DNA from: an uncultured Oscillibacter sp.
GTDB taxonomy: Bacteria; Bacillota; Clostridia; Oscillospirales; Oscillospiraceae
Length of the DNA: 43,144 nucleotides
Reading direction: 5' to 3'
Assembly: GCA_910588005.1 (NCBI GenBank)
Contig: CAJUQM010000023.1
Location: 1-43,144, forward strand
In this document: piece after piece, positions 1 through 7,104 of the stretch
Layout: each line of letters begins with the position of its first letter
How positions within the stretch are numbered: the first letter of the stretch is position 1
The notes under the pieces: model-generated
Told to the model about the DNA's origin: nothing
Seen by the model: the letters and a program-made list of their open reading frames with translations, nothing else
Database searches by the model: none
Made by a program: the position numbers and the translations under genes

Positions 1-43
1 TGAACTTATTGTTCAGCGGGACAGATCTGTATTGTTTGGACGG

Positions 44-1024
44 TCATTCCCATTCAATCGTCCCAATGGGCTTGGGAGTCAGGTCATAGAGCACCCGGCA
101 GACCCCAGGAACTTCCGCCAGGACCCGGCTGGTGACAGTCTCCAACACCGCCCAGGGGAGCTGGGGCACTGTGGCGGTCATGGCGTCCACGGTGTTGACA
201 GCCCGGATGATCACCGGCCAATCAAAGGCCCGCTTGCCGTCCCGTACGCCAGTGGAGCGGAAATCCGGCACCACAGTGAAGAACTGCCAGACCTGATCTG
301 CCAGACCCGCCTTGGCAAACTCCTCCCGGAGAATGGCGTCGGACTCCCGCAGGGCCGTCAGGCGGTCCCGGGTGATGGCCCCCAGGCACCGCACCCCCAG
401 GCCGGGACCGGGGAAGGGCTGGCGCTCCACCATGGAGTCCGGCAGGCCAAGGGCCTTGCCCACGACCCGGACCTCGTCCTTGAAGAGGAGCTTTACCGGT
501 TCCACCAGCTCAAAGTGCATGTCCTCCGGCAGGCCGCCCACGTTGTGGTGGGCCTTCACGCCGTCACTCTCCAGAATGTCGGGATAGATGGTTCCCTGGG
601 CCAGGAAGGTGATGCCCTCCAGCTTGCGGGCCTCCTCGTCGAAGACCTTGATAAACTCGCCCCCGATGATCTTTCGCTTCCGCTCCGGTTCGTCCACCCC
701 GGCCAGCAGATTCAGGAAGCGGTCTGTGGCATCCACATAGATCAAATTGGCATCCAGCTGGTTTTGGAATACCTCGATGACCTGCTCACTCTCGCCCTTG
801 CGCATGAGGCCGTGGTTGACGTGGACGCACACCAGCTGTTTGCCCACCGCCTTGATCAGCAGGGCGGCCACCACCGAGGAGTCCACGCCGCCGCTGAGGG
901 CCAGCAGCACTTTTTTGTCTCCTACCTGGGCGCGGACCGTTTCCACCTGCTGGGCAATGAACGCGTTGGCCAGCTCCGGCGTGTTGATCCGCTGCATATC
1001 TGCGGGGCGCATGTTGTTTTCCAT
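44..1024 (-). CDS. guaA: GMP synthase, ATP-pyrophosphatase + dimerisation domains only (no glutaminase domain)
   Basis: Makes GMP from XMP, ATP and an ammonia source in cytosolic purine synthesis. The 326-residue protein carries the PP-loop SGGVDSS at 44-50 and the C-terminal GMP synthase dimerisation domain (FPGPGLGVR, ending TPKPIGTIEWE). The usual bacterial enzyme is about 510 residues and starts with a class I glutaminase domain of about 190 residues, which is absent here. The first residues (RPADMQRINTPEL) lead straight into the synthase domain. The ATG at 1024 has GGAGG 7 nt upstream, and the gene has its own promoter, so this looks like a genuine start rather than a cut gene. No glutaminase subunit is visible upstream; it may lie beyond position 1 or elsewhere. 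Family certain, split state well supported. Confidence 0.93.
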   Translation of the reverse strand: MENNMRPADMQRINTPELANAFIAQQVETVRAQVGDKKVLLALSGGVDSSVVAALLIKAVGKQLVCVHVNHGLMRKGESEQVIEVFQNQLDANLIYVDATDRFLNLLAGVDEPERKRKIIGGEFIKVFDEEARKLEGITFLAQGTIYPDILESDGVKAHHNVGGLPEDMHFELVEPVKLLFKDEVRVVGKALGLPDSMVERQPFPGPGLGVRCLGAITRDRLTALRESDAILREEFAKAGLADQVWQFFTVVPDFRSTGVRDGKRAFDWPVIIRAVNTVDAMTATVPQLPWAVLETVTSRVLAEVPGVCRVLYDLTPKPIGTIEWE

Positions 1025-1065
1025 ATTCCATCCTCCATCTGTAAAATTGAAGTTTTCTGGAATTT

Positions 1066-1094
1066 TTTATACCATAATATAAGGCCAAAATCAA
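1066..1094 (-). promoter_or_regulatory. guaA promoter (sigma-A type)
   Basis: On the minus strand TTGATT (1089-1094) and TATAAA (1066-1071) are separated by exactly 17 bp, with a TG one base before the -10 (extended -10). It lies just after the nanA terminator and about 40 bp before the guaA start, so guaA is probably transcribed separately from the sialic-acid operon. Confidence 0.6.
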
Positions 1095-1134
1095 TAAAAA
1101 TCTGAGGGACCGGGGCCATTGCGGCTCCGGTCCC
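1095..1134 (-). terminator. Rho-independent terminator of the sialic-acid operon
   Basis: A 12-bp stem (GGGACCGGAGCC type, one G-U pair) at 1106-1134 with a 5-nt loop is followed on the minus strand by a run of five T at 1096-1100. It lies just past the nanA stop codon. Confidence 0.85.
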
Positions 1135-1146
1135 TGCAAATCTCTC

Positions 1147-2055
1147 TCAGCAATATTGGGAGACAGCGGCTTGAATCATTTCGTGGGCCTGTGCCACGGT
1201 CTCGTGGTCGCTTTCGGTCAGTTCCAGCAAAGGTGCGCGGACGCCGCCAATATCCGGTCCGCCCTGGAGCCGGAGAATTTCCTTGATGACGGCGTACATG
1301 TTCCCCTGGGCGGAGCACATCTTGTAGATGATCCGGCAGCACTCGTTTTGAACCTGCCGTCCTTTTTCCAACTGCCCTGTATGGAAACAGCGGAAAATCT
1401 CCAGATACAGCTCCGGCATGGCGGCATAGGTGCCGCCGATCCCGCCGGCGGCGCCGGCGGCCAGACCGCTGAGCAGCTGTTCGTCAGGTCCGTTAAACAC
1501 CAGCGCTCCCTCATCATGCCACATCTGAATATCCTGAACAGGCATAGAAGAGTTTTTTACGCCGATGACCCGGGGATTTTTCAGCATTTCCCGGAGCAGC
1601 GGTACCGTCAGAGCCACGCCTGCCAGCTGGGGGATGTTGTAGATGACAAAATCCGTGTTGGGGGCGGCGCCGGAGATATCGTTCCAGTATTTGGCGATGG
1701 CCTGGGGGGGCAGGTGGAAGTAAATGGGGGGAATGGCGGCAACGGCATCCACGCCCAGGCTCTCGGCGTGGGCGGCCAGGTCCCGGCTGTCCGCCGTGTT
1801 ATTGCAGGCCACATGGGCGATGACGGTCAGCTTGCCGCCCACCTCGGCCATTACATGTTCCAGGGTTTCCTTCCGCTCGGCCACGCTCTGATAGATGCAC
1901 TCGCCGGAGGAGCCGCCTACGTACAAGCCCTTAACGCCTTTATCCAGCAGATATTTGGCCAATGCCCGGACGGCGGCTCCGTCCACGCTGCCGCCTTTAT
2001 CATAGCAGGCGTAAAAAGCGGGGAAAATGCCCTGGTATTTAGAAAAATCTCTCAT
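1147..2055 (-). CDS. nanA: N-acetylneuraminate lyase (DHDPS/NAL family)
   Basis: Cleaves N-acetylneuraminate to N-acetylmannosamine and pyruvate in the cytosol. The 302-residue TIM-barrel protein has the pyruvate-binding GGSSGE motif (47-52), the catalytic YNIP tyrosine at 139 and the Schiff-base lysine in GVKNSS at 167. These fall very close to E. coli NanA Tyr137 and Lys165. YNIPQLAGV and NGPDE resemble lyase rather than dihydrodipicolinate synthase sequences. The ATG at 2055 has AAGGAG 7 nt upstream. It is the last gene of the operon with YhcH and a CUT1 importer, which supports sialic acid as substrate. Another 2-keto-3-deoxy acid aldolase is the main alternative. nanE and nanK are not in this window. 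Confidence 0.85.
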   Translation of the reverse strand: MRDFSKYQGIFPAFYACYDKGGSVDGAAVRALAKYLLDKGVKGLYVGGSSGECIYQSVAERKETLEHVMAEVGGKLTVIAHVACNNTADSRDLAAHAESLGVDAVAAIPPIYFHLPPQAIAKYWNDISGAAPNTDFVIYNIPQLAGVALTVPLLREMLKNPRVIGVKNSSMPVQDIQMWHDEGALVFNGPDEQLLSGLAAGAAGGIGGTYAAMPELYLEIFRCFHTGQLEKGRQVQNECCRIIYKMCSAQGNMYAVIKEILRLQGGPDIGGVRAPLLELTESDHETVAQAHEMIQAAVSQYC

Positions 2056-2173
2056 TTCATCACTCCTTAGTTGTACCCTGAAATCTGTTTGAAAATGCCG
2101 GAAAGAGGAGACTGCGGTGCTGCAACACGGGAAATCGCAGACGGTTTCGGCAGCTTTGCTTTTCAGGCAGGGC

Positions 2174-2629
2174 CTAATCGAAGATTCTCACCTTAAAGAC
2201 CACTTTGCTCACGGTCTGAGGGCCGTCCAGCTGCATTTTGATGCGGTGGGCGTCTTCGGGGAACACCACCAGAAAATCCCCGGGAGAGAGGGCCAGTTTA
2301 TAATGGCCCTGGCCCCGGTAGGCGTAGAAATCATTGGCCTCCGCCCGTTCAAACTCCTGGAGGGAATCCGGCGAGGCGATTTCCACCCCCTCGGAACCCT
2401 CTGCCATGATATGGATATCCAGATATTTTCTGTGGGCCTCAAAAAAACTCTCCTCCGCCGGAATGGTCTCATAGGTGAAGCGGGTGGCGTATACATCGCC
2501 GCCCCGCAGCTCGGCACGAGCGGTCCCCACACTGGAGAGGAACTCCGGCGTAATGTGTTCCAGCGCCAGATCCAGGTTGGGATGGATGCCCCGGTAGGTT
2601 AGGGCATCCTTATTTTTGGCGTAGATCAT
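2174..2629 (-). CDS. nanQ: YhcH/YjgK/YiaL family protein, probable sialic-acid anomerase
   Basis: A 151-residue cupin-like beta-barrel protein of the YhcH family. Family signatures are HRKYLDIHIMAEG, the acidic stretch around FPEDAHRIKMQ, and the C-terminal VSKVVFKVRI. The conserved His and Glu residues of the metal-binding pocket are present (HIMAEG, EDAH). The E. coli homologue YhcH (NanQ) speeds the opening of cyclic N-acetylneuraminate to the form used by NanA. The start lies only 4 nt after the stop of the upstream permease, and nanA follows 118 nt downstream, so the assignment to sialic-acid use rests on both family and context. Homologues also occur beside other sugar genes. Confidence 0.8.
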   Translation of the reverse strand: MIYAKNKDALTYRGIHPNLDLALEHITPEFLSSVGTARAELRGGDVYATRFTYETIPAEESFFEAHRKYLDIHIMAEGSEGVEIASPDSLQEFERAEANDFYAYRGQGHYKLALSPGDFLVVFPEDAHRIKMQLDGPQTVSKVVFKVRIFD

Positions 2630-2633
2630 GGCG

Positions 2634-3560
2634 TTATCCCTTTACCGCACCCATGGTGATGCCCTGGGTGAAGTACTTCTGGAAGATCAGGAACACGGTG
2701 ATGATGGGCGCCGCCGCCAGGGCCGCGCCGGCCATCAGCAGGCCGTTGTCCACGGACGTCTCCGCCTGGAGGGTTGCGATGCCCAGAGGCATGGTGTAGT
2801 TGCTGCCGCTGGCCAGCATGACCAGCTGCATGAAGTAGTCGTTCCAGCAGTTGATGAAGGTGAAGATGGCCAGGGCGCCGATGCCCGGCTTGATCATGGG
2901 CATGACCACGGTGGAGAAGGTGTTCCACTCGCTGGAGCCGTCAATGCGGGCGGCCTCCAGAATCTCTCCCGGGATGCTCTCCGAGAACTGCTTCATAAGG
3001 AACACGCCGAAAGGCCAGCCTACGGTGGGGAAAATGACGGCCCAAAGGCTGTCGTACAGATGCAGGGTGGACATCTCTTTCAGCAGGGGGATGAGAATGA
3101 CCTGCTTGGGCAGGGCCATGGCGCAGACGATGAGGGAGAACAGGATTACCCGGCCGTTAAACCGCTTTTTTGCCAGGGCGTAGCCCGCCATGGCGGCGGT
3201 GAGGCAGGTGAAGATCATGGCCAGGGCGGACATAAGCACCGCGTTGATCAGCCAGCGAATGGCGGCGGGAGCGTCCGGTCCGGCGGTGAGAAGGACCTTT
3301 TCGCCACCGTTGAAGAAGCTGCCGAAGGGGAGATAGACCTCCCACAGGGGAACGCTGCGCTGCTTCATCAGCTTGTTAAAGTTGTTCATCACCCACTCGG
3401 TGGGAACCCAGATGGGCTTGGTGGCGTTGATGTCGGCGCCGTTTTTAAAGGCGCCGGTGATGATCCAGTACAGCGGGAAGGTGAAGAGGAACGCCAGAAT
3501 GACCAGAATGATGACAGAGACAATTTTATATGCGCGTGCGCGCCCATTTTCGATTTTCAT
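2634..3560 (-). CDS. Carbohydrate ABC transporter permease, MalG type (CUT1), probable sialic-acid importer
   Basis: The 308-residue inner permease of a CUT1 sugar importer has six predicted membrane spans. The first (IVSVIILVILAFLFTFPLYWII) is at about 12-33. The family EAA loop, which contacts the ATPase, is seen as EILEAARIDGSSEWNTF in the C-terminal half. The ATG at 3560 has GGAGGT 6-7 nt upstream. The stop of the partner permease lies 12 nt upstream and yhcH starts 4 nt downstream. No ATPase gene lies in the operon, so the pair probably borrows a shared MsmX/UgpC-type ATPase, as many Firmicutes CUT1 systems do (inference). Confidence 0.9.
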   Translation of the reverse strand: MKIENGRARAYKIVSVIILVILAFLFTFPLYWIITGAFKNGADINATKPIWVPTEWVMNNFNKLMKQRSVPLWEVYLPFGSFFNGGEKVLLTAGPDAPAAIRWLINAVLMSALAMIFTCLTAAMAGYALAKKRFNGRVILFSLIVCAMALPKQVILIPLLKEMSTLHLYDSLWAVIFPTVGWPFGVFLMKQFSESIPGEILEAARIDGSSEWNTFSTVVMPMIKPGIGALAIFTFINCWNDYFMQLVMLASGSNYTMPLGIATLQAETSVDNGLLMAGAALAAAPIITVFLIFQKYFTQGITMGAVKG

Positions 3561-3572
3561 ACCGGCACCTCC

Positions 3573-4490
3573 TTACTTCTCTTTGGCCAGCTTAAACTGG
3601 AGGGCGGACAGCAGTCCGATGAAGATGGCCAGCACCACGCCCATGGCGTTGGCGTAGCCGAAGTGGCCCGCCTGCTCTGTCAGTTTGAAGGCGGTCCAGT
3701 AGATGTGATACATCACCGTGTTGGTCCCCGCGCCGCCCTTGGTCAGCAGCTGAATCAGAGCGAAGCACTGGAAGGAGTTGATGGTGGTGATGACCAGAAT
3801 GTACAGCGTGGTGGGCATCATCTGGGCCCATTTCACCTTCCAGAAGACCTGGAAGCTGGTGGCGCCGTCCACCTCGGCGGCCTCCACCAGAGTTTGGTCC
3901 ACATTGCCCAGGGCGGAGACGTAGAGAACGATGGGCTGGCCCACGGAGGTGGTGAAGAGGATCAGGATGATGCACCAGAGGGCGTATTTGGAATCGCCTA
4001 TCCAGTTGATGTTCTGCTCAATCAGGCCCACGCCCTTGAGGACGTGGTTGAAGATGCCGGTGTAGTTGTCGTACATCCACTTCCACACCACAGTCACGGC
4101 CACAGAGCCGGTGACCACAGGCAGGTAGAAGATGCAGCGGAAGGCGGAGAGGACGGGTCCCTTCAGCTTATAGATGGCGGAGGAGACCCACAGGGAGAAG
4201 GCGCACACCGCCGGGACGCTGACGATGACGATAATAAAGGTGTTTTTCAGCGCCTCAAGGAAGGTCTCATCCCGGAACAGCCGGGAAAAGTTGGTGAAGC
4301 CGATGAAGCTGCCGAACATGTCGGGGTCGTGCATATTGGTGTCGGTCAGGCTGGTGATGATGCAGATGATCATGGGGATGACCACAAAGCCGAGGAAGAA
4401 GATCAGGCTGGGCAGCAGGAACAGATAGCCTGAGATGTTCTCCCGCCGCTGGAGGGCACGGCTCATGGTGGTGGGGGCCTGTCTTGCCAA
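3573..4490 (-). CDS. Carbohydrate ABC transporter permease, MalF type (CUT1), probable sialic-acid importer
   Basis: Partner permease of about 305 residues with six membrane spans. It begins with the typical RRENISGYLFLLPSLIFFLGF first span and carries the EAA loop LVEAAEVDGATSFQVFWKV. The start is uncertain. A TTG at 4490 lies 9 nt after AGGAG. A TTG two codons earlier (4496) is only 3 nt from it, and the first ATG (4466) has no ribosome site. A strong stem-loop at 4550-4584 separates it from the binding-protein gene, which may lower permease output relative to the binding protein. Confidence 0.88.
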   Translation of the reverse strand: MARQAPTTMSRALQRRENISGYLFLLPSLIFFLGFVVIPMIICIITSLTDTNMHDPDMFGSFIGFTNFSRLFRDETFLEALKNTFIIVIVSVPAVCAFSLWVSSAIYKLKGPVLSAFRCIFYLPVVTGSVAVTVVWKWMYDNYTGIFNHVLKGVGLIEQNINWIGDSKYALWCIILILFTTSVGQPIVLYVSALGNVDQTLVEAAEVDGATSFQVFWKVKWAQMMPTTLYILVITTINSFQCFALIQLLTKGGAGTNTVMYHIYWTAFKLTEQAGHFGYANAMGVVLAIFIGLLSALQFKLAKEK

Positions 4491-4549
4491 GGTCAAACAC
4501 TCCTCTCGTAAGAAAAGATTGCGCCTGGGGGTGTGGAGGGGATGAAAAC

Positions 4550-4584
4550 GCGCCCCTCTCCCGCCCTTCGCGGGAGAGGGGCGC
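4550..4584 (-). terminator. Intercistronic stem-loop between binding protein and permease genes
   Basis: A perfect 15-bp GC-rich stem (4550-4564 with 4570-4584) with loop CCTTC lies between the binding-protein stop and the permease start. On the minus strand only a short T-run (TTTT) follows, so partial termination or 3' end protection of the upstream message is more likely than full termination. Confidence 0.7.
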
Positions 4585-4618
4585 AGAAACCCTTTATCGC
4601 TTTGATAATGGATTGGGT

Positions 4619-5974
4619 TTAGCTGGCGTTGGCGTTGGCGTTTCCGGCATAGGTGGCGACGGTGGAGGTGATGTCAGCGCCCTCGCCCACTTTCTGGAGC
4701 ATGGTCCACCACTCGGTGCGGGCGCCGGCCCAGCCCTTGGTGACCTGATAGTAGTCGCCCAGGTAGGGCATCAGGACCTGATACTCGTTCATAATCTCGT
4801 TGTCGGCCCAGACGTCGGAGAGATCGGTGCCGTCGGCGGCAGAACGGGCGGCAAAGTAGTTGGCGGTCTTGACGGCGTCAACGGTGTGCTCAGAGTCGCA
4901 CATCCACTTGATGAAGGTTTTGGCATTGTCGATCTTGGCCGGATCGCCATTGTCGAAGATGCCAAAGCCCCAGATGCCGCCCTGGAGGGCGGGAGTGCCG
5001 CTCTCAGAGGGGAAGCCCATGAAGACGATCTCCTCGCCGCTGGCGGTGAGGCCCGCGCCGGTGTCGGCCTGGTTGGGGTTGAGCTGCTGGGCGATGTTCC
5101 AGCAGAAGGCCATCTTCAAAATGCCCTGATAGAAGACCTTGATCTCGTCGCCGCCCTCGAGAGAGGCGTCAAAGGCGATGCCGGGCATGCTCTTAAGCTG
5201 CTCCAGAGCCTTGATGTTCAGGGGATCGTCCCAGGTGTACTTGTCGTGGGAGGCGGTTGCAAAGGTGCCGCCGTACAGGTTGTTGACGAGGGCGCGGGTG
5301 CCCTGGTCGCCGCCCTGGCCCTTGCAGTACACAGCGCCTACGGGGGCGTTGAAGTGGGCATAGAGGGCGTCGACGGCCTTGATGAAGTTCTCGGTGGTCC
5401 AGGTGTGGTTCTCCAGATCCAGGTACTGGTCGGCACCGGCCTCCTTGAAGGCGTTCAGGTTGATGGCCATGCAGTGGGCCGTCACGACCAGGGGATACTC
5501 ATAGACCGCGCCGTTGGCGTGGGTGCAGGCGGTCATGGCGGCGGCGTTGATCTCGCTCCTGTCGCCATCGTCAAACATATCGCTCAGGTCCACCAGGTAG
5601 CCCTTGTCGCCCCAGTTGGTCACCAGGCGCTCGGGACCTTCCATGATGAGGTCGGGGGCGGCGTTGGCGGTGATGGCGGAGTTGACCTTGTCGTCGCCGT
5701 CGGCGTAGGCTAAGTACTCCACCTTGACGGCGATGCCGGTGTCGGCAGTGAAGGCGTCGGTGATGGCCTTGACCTTCTCCTCCTTGCCCCAGTCGCCGAT
5801 GGGATAGGTCCACAGGGTGATCTCGCCGCCGGAGGCGGGAGCCGGGTCAGCGGGGGCCTGGGGTTCGCTTTGCTGGTTGTCGGCAGGGGGAGCGGAATTG
5901 TCCTTGTTGCCTCCGCAGGCAACAAGGGCCATGACCATGGTCATGGCCAATAGAATTGCAAGCAGCTTCTTCAT
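4619..5974 (-). CDS. Extracellular sugar-binding lipoprotein (CUT1 family 1), probable sialic-acid binding protein
   Basis: The 451-residue solute-binding lipoprotein has a signal peptide with lipobox LVAC (cysteine at about 20) and a low-complexity Pro/Ala/Gln linker to about residue 50. The binding domain starts at GEITLWTYPIGDWG, the usual first strand of family 1 binding proteins. The start is the ATG at 5974, 7 nt after AAGGAGG; a GTG immediately upstream (5977) is too close to the ribosome site. It is the first gene of the operon, directly behind a perfect sigma-A promoter, and delivers substrate to the two permeases. Substrate is inferred only from nanA and yhcH downstream. Confidence 0.88.
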   Translation of the reverse strand: MKKLLAILLAMTMVMALVACGGNKDNSAPPADNQQSEPQAPADPAPASGGEITLWTYPIGDWGKEEKVKAITDAFTADTGIAVKVEYLAYADGDDKVNSAITANAAPDLIMEGPERLVTNWGDKGYLVDLSDMFDDGDRSEINAAAMTACTHANGAVYEYPLVVTAHCMAINLNAFKEAGADQYLDLENHTWTTENFIKAVDALYAHFNAPVGAVYCKGQGGDQGTRALVNNLYGGTFATASHDKYTWDDPLNIKALEQLKSMPGIAFDASLEGGDEIKVFYQGILKMAFCWNIAQQLNPNQADTGAGLTASGEEIVFMGFPSESGTPALQGGIWGFGIFDNGDPAKIDNAKTFIKWMCDSEHTVDAVKTANYFAARSAADGTDLSDVWADNEIMNEYQVLMPYLGDYYQVTKGWAGARTEWWTMLQKVGEGADITSTVATYAGNANANAS

Positions 5975-6004
5975 CACGGGTCCTCCTTCGATCTCACAAA
6001 AAAT

Positions 6005-6024
6005 AAGTTCACAAGGTTCAACTT
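6005..6024 (-). promoter_or_regulatory. Imperfect palindrome in the sialic-acid operon leader
   Basis: AAGTT (6005-6009) and AACTT (6020-6024) form inverted arms just downstream of the -10 box, with one further matching pair inside. The place fits a repressor operator, but the symmetry is modest and no sialic-acid regulator gene is present in the window. Confidence 0.3.
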
Positions 6025-6033
6025 GCTGTGTAA

Positions 6034-6062
6034 ATTATACAAGGGATTCCTATATCTGTCAA
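6034..6062 (-). promoter_or_regulatory. Perfect-consensus sigma-A promoter of the sialic-acid operon
   Basis: On the minus strand TTGACA (6057-6062) and TATAAT (6034-6039) are separated by exactly 17 bp, a full match to the vegetative consensus. It lies about 60 bp before the binding-protein start codon. A promoter this strong for a catabolic operon is likely held down by a repressor or catabolite control. Confidence 0.85.
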
Positions 6063-6332
6063 TTGGAATCGAAAAGATTTGGAAAAAATCTGCATATTTA
6101 GTGGATGTCTCAAAAATAATTTCGATTTTTAGGCAATTTACACTCGAAAATTTCTCCTCTGGCGGAAAGCGCCGCCTTGACAAATGGGAAAAAACTGGTA
6201 GCCTTATAATTAAGCTTTGCCTGAAAATGCCAAAATGCTCCAGCGGCGGGCTTTTCGTCAATTTTTAAATGAGGCGAAAACCGGCGGGTCTGGGAGAGCA
6301 TTAAGAGAAATGAAAAGAGAGGGAGAGAGACC

Positions 6333-6989
6333 ATGAAGAAGCATATTCTCTGCCTGGGGGATTCCAATACCCACGGCTACTGCGCCGACCCCGCCGACTG
6401 TGCCGACTCCGGCTTTCGGTTCAATGAGGACGAGCGGTGGACCTGCCTGCTGCAAAAGGCTCTGGGACCGGAGTATCTGGTGACAGAGGAGGGACTCAGC
6501 GGCCGCACCACTGTGTTTCCGGACCCTCTGCACGAGAGCATGGACGCCCTGGGGGTTCTCTACGCTTTGCTGAAGAGCCACGAGACCGTGGACCTGCTGA
6601 TTATTATGCTGGGCACCAATGATGTAAAAGAGCGCCTGGGGGCCAATGCGTCCTGTGTCGCCATCGGTATGGAGCGGCTGGTGCGCAAGGCCCAGAGCGT
6701 GGACTGCTGGGGGGATCACGCCCCCAATATCCTTATCGTCTGTCCGCCGCCCATTCGTCCGGAGATGGAGCTGTCGGAGTGCGGGCAGCCCATGGGACGG
6801 GGCTGCCTGGAAAAATCCCGGGAGCTGCCGGGGTATTACGAAAAAACAGCGCGGCTGGTGGGTGCTCACTATATGGACGCGGCGGACTGTGAGTTTAACA
6901 GCCTGGACGGTATGCACCTGACCCGCAGGGGACACGCCCATTTGGCAGAGCGGCTGGCGGCGCTGGTCCCCGGACTTTTGCCAAAGTGA
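6333..6989 (+). CDS. SGNH/GDSL-family esterase, possible sialate O-acetylesterase
   Basis: A 218-residue SGNH hydrolase. The nucleophile block is LGDSNTHG (about 7-14), the oxyanion glycine block EEGLSGRTT (about 53-61), the asparagine block GTND, and the Asp/His pair D-x-x-H in DGMHLT near the C-terminus. The layout is like MsAcT-type acyltransferases/arylesterases. There is no signal peptide, so it should act in the cytosol. It diverges from the sialic-acid operon with an AT-rich spacer of about 360 bp. Removal of O-acetyl groups from imported sialic acids is an attractive inferred role, but any small acyl ester is possible. The start has a GGGAGAG ribosome site. A terminator follows at once. 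Confidence 0.85.
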   Translation: MKKHILCLGDSNTHGYCADPADCADSGFRFNEDERWTCLLQKALGPEYLVTEEGLSGRTTVFPDPLHESMDALGVLYALLKSHETVDLLIIMLGTNDVKERLGANASCVAIGMERLVRKAQSVDCWGDHAPNILIVCPPPIRPEMELSECGQPMGRGCLEKSRELPGYYEKTARLVGAHYMDAADCEFNSLDGMHLTRRGHAHLAERLAALVPGLLPK

Positions 6990-6996
6990 ATGACAG

Positions 6997-7033
6997 CGGA
7001 ACGGGATGGCCTGGCCTGTCCCGTTCCGTTTTT
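6997..7033 (+). terminator. Rho-independent terminator of the SGNH esterase gene
   Basis: A 10-bp stem (CGGAACGGGA with TCCCGTTCCG, 6997-7006 and 7019-7028) with a 12-nt loop is followed by five T (7029-7033). Confidence 0.88.
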
Positions 7034-7042
7034 CCGGCCTAG

Positions 7043-7071
7043 GTATAACTCCTGGAAAAGCTGTCCATACT
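7043..7071 (+). promoter_or_regulatory. SigF/SigG-like forespore promoter of the LytM gene
   Basis: GTATA (7043-7047), a 15-bp spacer, then GTCCATACT (7063-7071). This matches the Bacillus SigF pattern GYATA-N15-GGnnAnAnT at all positions but one. It sits just past the upstream terminator and about 33 bp before the SpoIIQ-like start codon. No better sigma-A promoter was seen there. Confidence 0.5.
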
Positions 7072-7104
7072 CTCCCTATACCAAATTTAAGGGAGGGACA
7101 ACCT

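Noticed and set aside
1..15. TGAAC-TTATT-GTTCA small palindrome
   Set aside because: Only 5-bp arms at the window edge; no context to interpret it.
2628..4433. Open frame of 601 codons on the plus strand over the CUT1 permeases
   Set aside because: Antisense to two clear permeases; the product is a His/Asp/Gly-rich string without family signatures.
6177..6210. TTGACA ... TATAAT as a sigma-A promoter for the SGNH esterase
   Set aside because: Both boxes are perfect but the spacer is 22 bp, too long for normal use. It may be coincidence in AT-rich DNA or need a DNA-bending activator, so it was not called.
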